Part shown: piece after piece, positions 28,147 to 36,655 of the stretch
Numbering within the stretch: position 1 is the first letter of the stretch
Layout: each line of letters opens with the position of its first letter
Assembly: GCF_900143515.1 (NCBI RefSeq)
Contig: NZ_FSQT01000002.1
Location: forward strand, 993,501 to 1,057,500
Length of the DNA stretch: 64,000 nucleotides
Reading direction: 5' to 3'
Origin: Micromonospora cremea
GTDB taxonomy: Bacteria > Actinomycetota > Actinomycetes > Mycobacteriales > Micromonosporaceae
Notes under the pieces: model-generated
Told to the model about the DNA's origin: nothing
The model's input: only the letters and a program-made list of their open reading frames with translations
Databases searched by the model: none
Made by a program: the position numbers and the translations under genes

Positions 28147-31100
28147 TCAGTGGGCGGTGGGCTTGATGGTGGCGTTGGCGACGACGCCGTTGACGGTGAC
28201 CGTGAGGCGGATGGGAGCACCTGAACGCAGCGCGGTCAGGGTGCCGGTGGCCGGGTCGAAGCGCGCGACGTGCCACGGGCGTACCCCGGCCGCGGTGCCG
28301 ATGTGCACCCCCGGCGAGCCGGACCAGTCCGCGCTGACCGGGGCGGCGATCGGGACGGCGCGCCCACCCGGCTGGGTCAGCGTGGCGGTGACCGACGCCG
28401 GGACGCCGACCGCGACGCTGGCCGGTGCGCTCACCGCGAGCCGGTCCACGTGCGCGTGGAACTCCGCGTCCACCCAGCGGGCCCCCTCGGCGAGCGGGTC
28501 ACGCCGGGCCCGGTCGGCCTCGGCCGGGGTGACCGGATCCACGCCGAACTCCGTCCAGCCGGTGAAGCCACCCTGGTCCGCCGGGGTGGACGGCGTCTTG
28601 CCCGAGTTGCCGTTGATCACGTACGGCACCCCGTCCACCCGGTCGGCGTGGAACGTGCCGACGTGCCCGCCCACGAACAGCGCGCCCTTGCCGGTGCGGT
28701 GCTGGAAGTCGGCCAGCCACTGCTCCAGCAGCGCCGCCTCCTTGCGGTCACCGAGCTGGCTGGCCTGCGCCGGGCTGGGGTCGCGCGGCGGGTGGTGGTG
28801 CAGGACGACGACCGAGCCGACCGACCGGTCGGCGGCCGCCGTGTCCAGCGTCTCGCGCAGCATCCGCACCTGGTCGAAGCCACCGCCGCGCAGCGTCCCG
28901 GTGGACGAGTTCAGGGTGACGAACCGGGTGCCGGCATGGTCGAAGACCCGTGAGGTGGCGCCGAACGCGGCCTGGAAGTTGCTGATCGGGGCGCCCATGA
29001 TCTCGTGGTTGCCGGGCACGTAGTACCAGGGCAGGGCGTCGCCCAGCTCCTCGTCGAGGATCCGCTTCGCCAGCGCGAAGTCGGCCGGGTAGGCGGTGTC
29101 CACGAAGTCGCCGTTGATCAGCAGGAAGTCGGGCCGGGCCGCCTTCACCTCGCGCAGCGTCCGCCGGGCCTGTGCGACCAGGTCACTGTCCGGGTCGGCG
29201 GCGACGAACTGGGCGTCGGACAGCACCGCGAACCGCCAGGGTGCGCCGTCCACGGTGCCGTCGCGGACCACCACCCGATCGGTACGCGGCGCCACCGCCG
29301 GCACGTCGACCGTGGGCGGCACCTTCGCCACCAGGTCGTCGATGATCACCTCGCTGGTGTACTGCGCGGCGGCGTTGGTCTCGGCCACGTAGAACCGGCG
29401 CACGCGCACCGGGTACTGCACCCCCGCCGGCACCGCGAACTCCACGTACCGCCAGCCGGTCCAGGTGATCAGCGGGCCACGCAGCACGTGCTGGGTGTCC
29501 TGGGCGTCGTGCAGGTGCAGGCTGGGCCACTCACCGGTGCCGTTGCCGTGGATCCACATGCCGAACGCCTGCGGCTGGCCGGGCACCTCGATCCAGGCCG
29601 GCGGGTCCGCGTACGCGGCCCGGGTGCCGGTGGACTGGCTGAAGTCGTACGACATCCGCAGGCCGGTGCCGGTGTGCCCCGGCGCCGGCGCGACCGAGCC
29701 GCTGGCCCGGGCCTGGCTGAACCGCCAGGACGCGGCGTCGTCGAAGCCGGCCACCGGGACGTCGGCCAGCCCCACGGTGACCGGCAGGATGGTGCTGTGC
29801 CGTCCGACGTGGACGGTGACGAGACCGGAGCCGGTCTCACGCAGCGCGGTGACGGCGAGGTTGCCGTCGTCGGTGGGGGTGATCCGCAGCAGGTCCCGGT
29901 CGTAGTCGAGGGTCAGGTCGGCCGGCGCGATCGGTGCCGTGTTGCCCTCGGCGTCGTAGCCGACCACACCGACCAGGGCGTTGCCGTCCCGGCCGGTCAG
30001 CCCGACGCGCTCCACTGTGGAGTCGATCCGGGCCAGTGGGCCGAGCACCGTGAGGCCCAGCGAACCGGTTGCGCGACCGCGCGCGGCGGTGACCGTGCTG
30101 GCCCCCGGCGCGCCGGCGTGGAACACCCCGTCGCGGTCGACCCGGCCGTGCGCCGCCGAGGTCACGCGCCAGGTCGGCGCGCCGGCCGCCGGACCGTACG
30201 TCTCGTCGTAGCCGGCCGCGGTGAGGGTGCGGGTGAGGCCCGGGAAGACGCGGTCGGGCCGGCCGCCGCGCACCGGTGAGACGCCAGGAGCGGCGGTGGG
30301 GTCGCTGGCGGTCTCCACCCAGTAGCCGGTGAGCCGGCCGCTGCCCTTCGGCGCGTAGATGGCCAGGCCGTTGGGCACGGCCCGCTCGCTGCCGTCGGAG
30401 GGGGCGTTCTCCACCTGCACGGCGGGGGCGCCCGGCTCACGGGCCAGCAGGGTGGACGAGCCGCCGCCGTCCAGGTTGAGCGCGTGGTGGGCGCCGAGTT
30501 CGGCCATCATCCGGCCCATCTCGGTCTGGGTCACGCCGCGGCTGTCGACCTGCCGACCGTCCACCGTCAACATGATCATTTTTCGACCGTCGGCGGTGAA
30601 GCCGACCGCCGTGCGCGGCGCCAGCGTCGGGTCGGCGATGCTCTGCACGACGCCGTCACGCACCAAAACCTCGCCGCCGCCGACTGCCGCGCGCAGGCTG
30701 CTGCCGTCGGACGGCTTCGGCTGCCAGGCCACCGTCACCGGGTCACCGGCGCGGAGCCCGGCCAGGGCGTCCGCGCCGGCGTCGCGACCGAGCAGCACCG
30801 TGCTGCCGGCGAGGATCGGGCCCTTGCCGGCCGCGCCGGCCACCGCGGCCACGCGGCCGCCGGTCACGACGACCTCAACGACCCGGGCCGCGCCCGCGAC
30901 CGCCCGCTCCCGGGGGTACGTCCCCCAGAGCTCGGTGAACGCGCCGATGCCGTCGGCCTGCACGATGTTGTTGAACTGCGTCAACGGCACCGGCCCGGTG
31001 GGCAGGGTGGCGCTGCCGTCGAAGTTCACCTCGATCACCCGACCGAGCCCGTCCGCGGTGACCGCCACCGCGTTGCGGTGCCCGCTGACCGCCGACTGGA

Positions 31101-31635
31101 TCAGCTCGCCGTCGCGGATGCCGATGCCCTGGGCGGCGCCGGAGTTGTTGATGTCGAAGAAGTCGCCGTTGACCGCGGCCACGGCGCGCGAGCGGTCCAC
31201 CGCCCCCCGCAGCGGCTCGGCCCGGCTGACGGCCCCGGAGTTGACGTAGTCGACGGTGGCCCCGCCGGCGAGGTCGGTGGTGAGTGCGTCGGCACGCAGC
31301 CAGCCCTCGGCGTCGTACCGGTCGAAGGAGGTGAGTTGCACGCCCGGCGCGACCGGCCGGGTGGCCTTGGTGGTCTCCAGGCCGCCGGCCGGCTCCAGTC
31401 CGTCTGCGGCGGCGGTCGAGGCGGTCGCGGTGGCCGGGTCGGCGGCCAGACTGACCGAGCCGGCCGACCGGGACGACGCGGGCGGCGCATCCTCGGCGAT
31501 GGTGGACGGGGCCACGGGGGCCGCGATGGACGGTGCCGGCCGTGCGGCTGTCGCCGGCACCGGACCAGCCAGGACGAGCAGCGGCGTCAGCAGCAGGACG
31601 CCGGTGCGGCGGGCGGATCTTCTGCGGGTACGCAT
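28147..31635 (-). CDS. secreted phosphodiester glycosidase (NAGPA-like) / calcineurin-type metallophosphoesterase
   Basis: Large exported protein of 1162 residues. It has an N-terminal signal peptide (RRRSARRTGVLLLTPLLVLAG then ATAA). The phosphodiester glycosidase domain spans about 125-415, with AAVNGDFFDINNSGAAQG and HALNLDGGGSSTLLA. Ig-like/linker beta regions follow (about 430-780). The metallophosphoesterase domain is about 800-1000: VLSDAQF, INGDFVD, GNHEIMG, LHHHPPRD and GGHVGTFHAD. The first metal-site motif is D-x-Q rather than D-x-H, a real deviation. A C-terminal Ig-like segment ends the protein. Possibly it trims phosphodiester-linked sugars or teichoic/lipid phosphates outside the cell. 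It is transcribed alone. Confidence 0.9.
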   Translation of the reverse strand: MRTRRRSARRTGVLLLTPLLVLAGPVPATAARPAPSIAAPVAPSTIAEDAPPASSRSAGSVSLAADPATATASTAAADGLEPAGGLETTKATRPVAPGVQLTSFDRYDAEGWLRADALTTDLAGGATVDYVNSGAVSRAEPLRGAVDRSRAVAAVNGDFFDINNSGAAQGIGIRDGELIQSAVSGHRNAVAVTADGLGRVIEVNFDGSATLPTGPVPLTQFNNIVQADGIGAFTELWGTYPRERAVAGAARVVEVVVTGGRVAAVAGAAGKGPILAGSTVLLGRDAGADALAGLRAGDPVTVAWQPKPSDGSSLRAAVGGGEVLVRDGVVQSIADPTLAPRTAVGFTADGRKMIMLTVDGRQVDSRGVTQTEMGRMMAELGAHHALNLDGGGSSTLLAREPGAPAVQVENAPSDGSERAVPNGLAIYAPKGSGRLTGYWVETASDPTAAPGVSPVRGGRPDRVFPGLTRTLTAAGYDETYGPAAGAPTWRVTSAAHGRVDRDGVFHAGAPGASTVTAARGRATGSLGLTVLGPLARIDSTVERVGLTGRDGNALVGVVGYDAEGNTAPIAPADLTLDYDRDLLRITPTDDGNLAVTALRETGSGLVTVHVGRHSTILPVTVGLADVPVAGFDDAASWRFSQARASGSVAPAPGHTGTGLRMSYDFSQSTGTRAAYADPPAWIEVPGQPQAFGMWIHGNGTGEWPSLHLHDAQDTQHVLRGPLITWTGWRYVEFAVPAGVQYPVRVRRFYVAETNAAAQYTSEVIIDDLVAKVPPTVDVPAVAPRTDRVVVRDGTVDGAPWRFAVLSDAQFVAADPDSDLVAQARRTLREVKAARPDFLLINGDFVDTAYPADFALAKRILDEELGDALPWYYVPGNHEIMGAPISNFQAAFGATSRVFDHAGTRFVTLNSSTGTLRGGGFDQVRMLRETLDTAAADRSVGSVVVLHHHPPRDPSPAQASQLGDRKEAALLEQWLADFQHRTGKGALFVGGHVGTFHADRVDGVPYVINGNSGKTPSTPADQGGFTGWTEFGVDPVTPAEADRARRDPLAEGARWVDAEFHAHVDRLAVSAPASVAVGVPASVTATLTQPGGRAVPIAAPVSADWSGSPGVHIGTAAGVRPWHVARFDPATGTLTALRSGAPIRLTVTVNGVVANATIKPTAH

Positions 31636-31767
31636 GGACCACAGTCAACCGGATAGTGAATAGAAGTTTCAAGACGCACCACCTGAACCGAAGGAAAACT
31701 CCACCCTCGTCGGCTCTTTCGTCGTCGGCTCTTCCCGCGTCCGTGCCGCCGCCGGCCTCTCCCCGCG

Positions 31768-31839
31768 CCCTTTGCTCTGCTTCACCGGGCGCAACACTGT
31801 GAGGCCCGACTGTTGCGTATGTGTAAGCAGCGCAAAGGG
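31768..31839. repeat. 72-nt nested palindrome upstream of the phosphodiester glycosidase gene
   Basis: The outer arms CCCTTTGCTCTGCTT (31768-31782) and AAGCAGCGCAAAGGG (31825-31839) match with one mismatch. The inner arms CGCAACA (31790-31796) and TGTTGCG (31811-31817) are perfect. Both share exactly the same centre, so the whole is one long interrupted palindrome. It sits between the rho terminator and the gene starting at 31635. It could be a dispersed repeat, a structured 5' RNA or an operator pair. The rest of 31636-31853 shows no gene. Confidence 0.6.
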
Positions 31840-31853
31840 CTCGGATGGACATG

Positions 31854-31889
31854 ACGAAGGGGCACGGCCGCCTGGCCGTGCCCCTTCGT
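31854..31889. terminator. rho gene terminator hairpin
   Basis: ACGAAGGGGCACGGCC (31854-31869) and GGCCGTGCCCCTTCGT (31874-31889) form a perfect 16-bp stem with a 4-nt loop, 20 nt past the rho stop. No U-run is present. Confidence 0.8.
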
Positions 31890-31908
31890 ATCGGTCATCC
31901 GAGGGTGG

Positions 31909-33960
31909 TTACTCCCCCGGCGTCGACTTCGCGATCTGCATCAGGAACTCGATGTTGGTGCGGGACTGCTTGAGGCGGTCCAGCAGGAGATCCATCGCCG
32001 CCTGCGAGTCCAGCGAGTGCAGCACCTTCCGGAGCTTGTGGATGATGGCCAGCTCCTCGGGTGCGAGCAGGACCTCTTCCTTACGGGTGCCGGACGGGTT
32101 GATGTCGATGGCCGGGAAGGTGCGCTTGTCAGCGATCTTCCGGTCCAGCTTCAGCTCCGCGTTGCCGGTGCCCTTGAACTCCTCGAAGATGACCGTGTCC
32201 GCCATGGACCCGGTCTCCACCAGCGCCGTGGCGATGATGGTCAGCGAGCCGCCGTTCTCGATGTTGCGAGCCGCGCCGAGGAAGCGCTTCGGCGGGTAGA
32301 GGGCGGTGGAGTCGATACCACCCGACATGATCCGGCCGCTGGCCGGCGCCGCCAGGTTGTACGACCGACCGAGCCGGGTCACCGAGTCGAGCAGCACGAC
32401 CACGTCGTGCCCCAGCTCGACCAGGCGCTTCGCCCGCTCGATCGCCAGCTCGGCCACCGTCGTGTGGTCCTGCGGCGGACGGTCGAACGTGGCCGCGATG
32501 ACCTCGCCCTTGATCGACCGCTGCATGTCGGTGACCTCTTCAGGCCGCTCGTCCACCAACACCACCATCAGGTGGCACTCCGGGTTGTTCCGGGTGATCG
32601 CGTTCGCGATCGCCTGGAGCACCATCGTCTTACCGGCCTTCGGCGGCGACTGGATGAGCGCTCGCTGGCCCTTGCCGATCGGCATGACCAGGTCGATGAC
32701 CCGGGTGGTCAGGATGTGCGGCTCGGTCTCCAACCGCAGGCGCTCCTGCGGGTAGAGCGGCGTGAGCTTGTAGAACTCCGGCCGGCGCCGCGCCTCCTCC
32801 GGCTCCATCCCGTTGATCGTGTCCAGCCGCATCAGCGGGTTGTACTTGTCCCGCCGCTGGTCGCCGCTGTTGCCGCCCTCACGGGCCGCACGCACCGCAC
32901 CGGTGATCGCGTCACCGCGGCGCAGGCCGTACTTCTTGATCTGGGACATCGAGACGTACACGTCGTTCGGGCCGGCCAGGTAGCCGGTCGTCCGCACGAA
33001 GGCGTAGTTGTCGAGCACGTCAATGATGCCGGCCACCGGGACGAGCACGTCGTCCTCGCTGACCTGCGGCTCGCGCCCACCGGTGTCGCCACCGGTCTCA
33101 GCACGCTCACCGCGGCCGCGCCGACGGTCCCGGAAGCGGCTGCGCCGGCCACGCCGGCCACCGCCCTCGTCATCGTCGTCGTTGTCGCGCTCGGCGCGCT
33201 GACCACGGTCGTTGCGGTCGCCCCGATCGTTGCGGTCGTTACGGTCACCACGCTCGTTGCGCTCGGCCCGCTCGCCACGATCGGAACGCTCCGGCCGGTC
33301 GTTGCGCTCGCCCCGCTCGGCACGCTCGCCCCGGTCGTTGCGCTCGCCCCGCTCGGCACGCTCGCCCCGCTCGGCACGGTCACCCCGCTCGGCACGCTCG
33401 GTGCGCTCCGGGCGCTCGGCACGTTCGGTGCGCTCCGGGCGCTCGGTGCGCTCGGCACGCTCGGCACGCTCCGGGCGCTCGGCCCGGTCCCGGCGGTTCT
33501 CGCTCCGCTCGGTCCGCTCGCCGGCCTCCGCCTCGTCGGTACGCGCCTCAGTGGTACGCGCCTCCGCCGCGGTGGTCCGGCTCCGCCGGGTACGACTGCG
33601 GCCCTCGGTCTCGGCGGCCGGCTCGGCCGGCGCCTGGTCGGTGCGTCCCTCCGCCGCCGGACGGTCCACGGTTTCCCGCACCTCCTCGCGTGTCGGAGCG
33701 GCCGCGGCCGCGACCTCGGCCCGCGGTCGAGGGGTACCGGCGGCATTGCCGCCCTGCCGCTCGGAGATCGCGGCGATCAGCTCGCCCTTACGCATGCGAG
33801 CCGTGCCGGAGATGCCGAGCGACGCAGCCAGGCTCTGCAGCTCTGGCAGCAGCATCGCCGACAGACCGGTGCCGCTGCGCCGACGACGGGCGGGAGCGGC
33901 GGTGGTGGCATCGCCAGCGACGTTGGAAACATCCGACGTCACGTCGGTGGTGTCGCTCAA
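31909..33960 (-). CDS. rho: transcription termination factor Rho with long Arg/Glu/Asp-rich extension
   Basis: Hexameric RNA helicase, 683 residues against about 420 in E. coli. It has an N-terminal Rho-N helix domain (LLPELQSLAASLGISGT, MRKGELIAAI). A low-complexity region at about 70-290 contains a run of ER, GD and ND repeats at about 143-257. The RNA-binding cold-shock domain (VAGIIDVLDNYAFVRTTGYL) follows, then the ATPase core with P-loop PPKAGKT (about 440), VDERPEEVTDM and LLDSVTRLGRSYN. The start is TTG at 33960, preceded by AAGGAA. Actinobacterial Rhos commonly carry such inserts, which add an extra RNA contact. The extension is unusually repetitive here. Confidence 0.95.
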   Translation of the reverse strand: MSDTTDVTSDVSNVAGDATTAAPARRRRSGTGLSAMLLPELQSLAASLGISGTARMRKGELIAAISERQGGNAAGTPRPRAEVAAAAAPTREEVRETVDRPAAEGRTDQAPAEPAAETEGRSRTRRSRTTAAEARTTEARTDEAEAGERTERSENRRDRAERPERAERAERTERPERTERAERPERTERAERGDRAERGERAERGERNDRGERAERGERNDRPERSDRGERAERNERGDRNDRNDRGDRNDRGQRAERDNDDDDEGGGRRGRRSRFRDRRRGRGERAETGGDTGGREPQVSEDDVLVPVAGIIDVLDNYAFVRTTGYLAGPNDVYVSMSQIKKYGLRRGDAITGAVRAAREGGNSGDQRRDKYNPLMRLDTINGMEPEEARRRPEFYKLTPLYPQERLRLETEPHILTTRVIDLVMPIGKGQRALIQSPPKAGKTMVLQAIANAITRNNPECHLMVVLVDERPEEVTDMQRSIKGEVIAATFDRPPQDHTTVAELAIERAKRLVELGHDVVVLLDSVTRLGRSYNLAAPASGRIMSGGIDSTALYPPKRFLGAARNIENGGSLTIIATALVETGSMADTVIFEEFKGTGNAELKLDRKIADKRTFPAIDINPSGTRKEEVLLAPEELAIIHKLRKVLHSLDSQAAMDLLLDRLKQSRTNIEFLMQIAKSTPGE
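33210..33500 (-). repeat. imperfect short tandem repeats coding the Rho charged tract
   Basis: Repeating 6- to 12-nt units of the kind CGCTCGGCA, CGCTCGCCC and GTTGCGCTC encode alternating ER, GERAER, GERNDR and PER blocks. The repeat is in frame throughout, so length changes by slippage would keep the protein in frame. It is coding, not an array. Confidence 0.75.
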
Positions 33961-34109
33961 TGGATTCCTTCCCTCGATAAAGGCCGGGACTGCCCGGAGT
34001 CGGACTCAGGTGGCCGGGCGGCCTCGGTGCACCCGCCTCGCAAGGACGCGTCGCGGGAGTCTGTGACACAGCAGCCGGTCGGTTTCCCGACTCACCAAAG
34101 GTCGGTGAG

Positions 34110-34135
34110 CAGGTCTCGCCGTCTGCGGCGACCTG
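34110..34135 (-). promoter_or_regulatory. hairpin in the rho 5' leader region
   Basis: CAGGT-CT-CGCCG (34110-34121) pairs with CGGCG-ACCTG (34126-34135), with a 2-nt bulge and loop TCTG. A smaller CTCAC/GTGAG inverted repeat lies beside it (34091-34109). The 297-nt gap 33961-34257 between thrB and rho holds no gene, so a long rho leader or internal promoter is likely. Autoregulation of rho through its leader is known elsewhere; here it is only a possibility. Confidence 0.35.
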
Positions 34136-34257
34136 TGGAAACTGCGGCGCGGCGTGGGCCTTTGGCAGGGGTGACGGGCTGACCGCCGAGAGCTTCGGGG
34201 GTGCGCCGCCCCGCAGGAGATCGCGTGCTTCGCGGCTGTGCTAGGCCTAGAGCGTAA

Positions 34258-35202
34258 TCAACTCTTCCGACCTGCGGCAACAGGGTCCCGCTCGGCGTGT
34301 CCAAGTCTACCCCGGGCAACCCGCGCACCGCTGACGTCTATCGGTAACTGCCAGATCTCCCAGTCTGTTCCCAGCCGGAAGCTCGGCGGTAGCTCGCTGA
34401 GCGCCAGCACGGTCGGCCCCGCCCCACTGACAACAGCCGCCACACCGGCCGCTCGCAACGCGTTGACCAGGGCCGACGTGCCCGGCATCCCCGGAGCCCG
34501 ATAGTCCTGATGGAGGCGGTCGACGGTGGCGGGCACCAGCAGCGACGGGTCCGCGGTCAGCGCGTGCACCAGCAGCGCCGCCCGCCCGGCGGTCAACGCG
34601 GCGTCGCCATGCGGCACGGTGGCCGGCAACGCGGCCCGAGCGGTCGCGGTCAGCCCCCGCTCCGCCGGCACGAAAACCGTCGGCCGCACCCCGTCGGCGA
34701 CCGCCAGGGACACCGCGCGAGCGCCGGTCGGCTCGGACCAGGCCAACGTGAAGCCGCCGAGCAGGCACGGCGCGACATTGTCGGGATGACCCTCGATCTC
34801 GGCGGCCAGCCGGAGCACGGCCGCCGCGTCCAGCCGGTGCTCCCCATCGGTGACCAGGGCTCGGGCCAGCAACACACCGGCGACGATCGCGGCGGACGAG
34901 GAGCCCAGCCCACGCGCCTGCGGGATCCGGTTGACGCACTCCACGACCAACCCCGTGGGCTGCGCACCGAGCACGTCGAAGGCGGCCCGCATGGCGCGCA
35001 CCACCAGGTGCCGGTCGTCGTCGGGCAGCTCACCGGCACCCTGCCCGGTCACCGTCACCCGAACCCCGCCCGGCGTCACCTCGGAGGCCAGGTCGTCGTA
35101 GAGCCCGAGGGCGAGACCCAGCGCGTCGAAGCCCGGGCCCAGGTTGGCGCTGGTCGCGGGGACCCGGACCCGGACCGGCCCGGCGCTGAAGTTCGTCGGC
35201 AC
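34258..35202 (-). CDS. thrB: homoserine kinase
   Basis: GHMP-family kinase that phosphorylates homoserine for threonine synthesis; 314 residues. VRVPATSANLGPGFDALGLALG at the N-terminus, the ATP-binding GHMP motif ARGLGSSSAAIVAG and a late VVSGAGPTVLAL are conserved. The GTG at 35202 is probably leaderless: TAGCAT lies 6 nt upstream. It is split from hom and thrC by the MFS and RND transporter genes. The ORF ends 297 nt before rho. Confidence 0.94.
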   Translation of the reverse strand: MPTNFSAGPVRVRVPATSANLGPGFDALGLALGLYDDLASEVTPGGVRVTVTGQGAGELPDDDRHLVVRAMRAAFDVLGAQPTGLVVECVNRIPQARGLGSSSAAIVAGVLLARALVTDGEHRLDAAAVLRLAAEIEGHPDNVAPCLLGGFTLAWSEPTGARAVSLAVADGVRPTVFVPAERGLTATARAALPATVPHGDAALTAGRAALLVHALTADPSLLVPATVDRLHQDYRAPGMPGTSALVNALRAAGVAAVVSGAGPTVLALSELPPSFRLGTDWEIWQLPIDVSGARVARGRLGHAERDPVAAGRKS

Positions 35203-35208
35203 GGGCTC

Positions 35209-35214
35209 ATGCTA
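35209..35214 (-). promoter_or_regulatory. candidate leaderless -10 (TAGCAT) of thrB
   Basis: On the minus strand TAGCAT is followed by 6 nt and then the thrB GTG. No ribosome-binding site is present in between. Confidence 0.45.
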
Positions 35215-35266
35215 GGGGTCGGCACCGACGATCCGGTCCGACGCCCGCAGCGTGGGAACCGGCGAG

Positions 35267-36511
35267 CTAGCCGGCCGGGTCCGGAACCGGTTCGGCGGCC
35301 GGGTCGGTGAGCGAGAGCCGGCGGGTGGCGATCCGCCAGCCGACCGCGTACACGAGGGTGACCAGCCCGCAGCCGGCCAGCACCACCCGCTCGTCCACCA
35401 CGTCCACCACCAGGGCCACCGCCAGCTGGCTCACCGAGATGGCGAGCGTAGCGAGCATCATGTCGGTGGCGAAGACGCGACCACGCAACCGGTCCGGCAC
35501 CTCGCCCTGCAGGGCGAAGTTCGACATCACCCAGTTGCTGCCGCCCGCGAAGTGCGCCACGAAGACCAGCAGCAGCACCAGCGGGAACCAGCGGACCACC
35601 GACGCACCCAGGTAGGACAGGCCGTACAGCGACATGGACAGCGCGAGCCCGGGCAGCAGCCACGACCGGTTGGTCAGCACCCGACGCATCAGGATGGGCC
35701 CCACCAGGGCCCCCGCCCCGCGTACCGCGAAGAGCAGGCCGGCGCCCAGCGAGCCGACCCCGTACACGCTGGCGAGCAGCGGAAACACCGTCAACACCCC
35801 GTTGCCCAGGCCGACCGCCGACTTCACCGTGACCAGCGCCAGGACCCGCGGCCGGTGCCCGATGTAGACGAGCGCCTCGCGTACCGCCGGCCAGGTCCGC
35901 TGGGCCGGAAGGTCGACGTCCCGGGGCGCCTGCAACGGCCGGCGGATCCGCGCGGCGAGGCCCGCGGCCAGCGCCAGGCCCACCGCCGCCACCCAGAAGC
36001 AGGCGTACGGGCCGACGGCCGAGCTGAGCACGCCGCCGAGCGAGGCGCCGACCACGGTCATGGTGCCCCAGGCCGAGCCGGCCACCGCGTTGCCGGCGGC
36101 CAGCTCGTGCGGTTCCAGCACGTTGGGCAGCGCGGCCTGGGCGGCCGGCGAGTAGAACGCCTTGGCGACCGCGACCACGCCGATCGCCACCAGCGCCAGC
36201 CACGCCGTCCCGGCGTCCCGGACGCCGAGCAGCAGCAGTACGCCCGCCAGCGCCGCCACGTTCGCAGCGATCATGACCTTGCGCCGGTCGAACCGGTCGG
36301 CCACCGTGCCGGTGTACGGCAGCAGCAGTGCCACGATGCCGGTGTCCACCGCCAGCACCAGCGCACCCCAGACCCCGCTGCCGGTCAACTGGGGCAGCAG
36401 CACCAGCAGCGGCACCATGACGAACCAGTCGGCGCCGAAGACGACCAGCTCAGCGAGGAAGAGGTTGCGAAAGCTCCGGTTGCCGGTCAGGACCGACAGG
36501 GTGGACGTCAC
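35267..36511 (-). CDS. MFS transporter (EntS-like, 12 helices)
   Basis: Major facilitator of 414 residues with about twelve membrane helices. The motif-A equivalent is GTVADRFDRRKVMI after helix 2, with LRGRVFATDMM in the second half. The profile resembles enterobactin exporter/macrolide efflux (MFS_3/EntS) proteins. The substrate is not predictable. The GTG at 36511 has TAGCGT 8 nt upstream and no ribosome-binding site, suggesting a leaderless message. It lies between thrB and the RND pump, and the thr genes flank these two transporters without a clear functional link. Confidence 0.87.
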   Translation of the reverse strand: MTSTLSVLTGNRSFRNLFLAELVVFGADWFVMVPLLVLLPQLTGSGVWGALVLAVDTGIVALLLPYTGTVADRFDRRKVMIAANVAALAGVLLLLGVRDAGTAWLALVAIGVVAVAKAFYSPAAQAALPNVLEPHELAAGNAVAGSAWGTMTVVGASLGGVLSSAVGPYACFWVAAVGLALAAGLAARIRRPLQAPRDVDLPAQRTWPAVREALVYIGHRPRVLALVTVKSAVGLGNGVLTVFPLLASVYGVGSLGAGLLFAVRGAGALVGPILMRRVLTNRSWLLPGLALSMSLYGLSYLGASVVRWFPLVLLLVFVAHFAGGSNWVMSNFALQGEVPDRLRGRVFATDMMLATLAISVSQLAVALVVDVVDERVVLAGCGLVTLVYAVGWRIATRRLSLTDPAAEPVPDPAG

Positions 36512-36602
36512 GTAGCGCGACGCTACCCGGTCGACAGCACTCGATACCGTCCGCGAGCAGCGACGACCGGCCCGTTCGGAACCGTTCAGCGCGCAGGGAG
36601 CC

Positions 36603-36640
36603 GGAACGCCCCCGGCAGGTGAACCCGCCGGGGGCGTTCC
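36603..36640. terminator. terminator hairpin after the RND gene
   Basis: GGAACGCCCCCGGC (36603-36616) and GCCGGGGGCGTTCC (36627-36640) form a perfect 14-bp stem with a 10-nt loop, 16 nt past the RND stop. Confidence 0.75.
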
Positions 36641-36655
36641 AAGGTGCCGGTCCGA

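Noticed and set aside
33210..33500. Repeat array resembling a CRISPR or tandem-repeat locus
   Set aside because: The units are irregular, short and fully in frame within rho, encoding the charged tract; there are no spacers and no cas genes.
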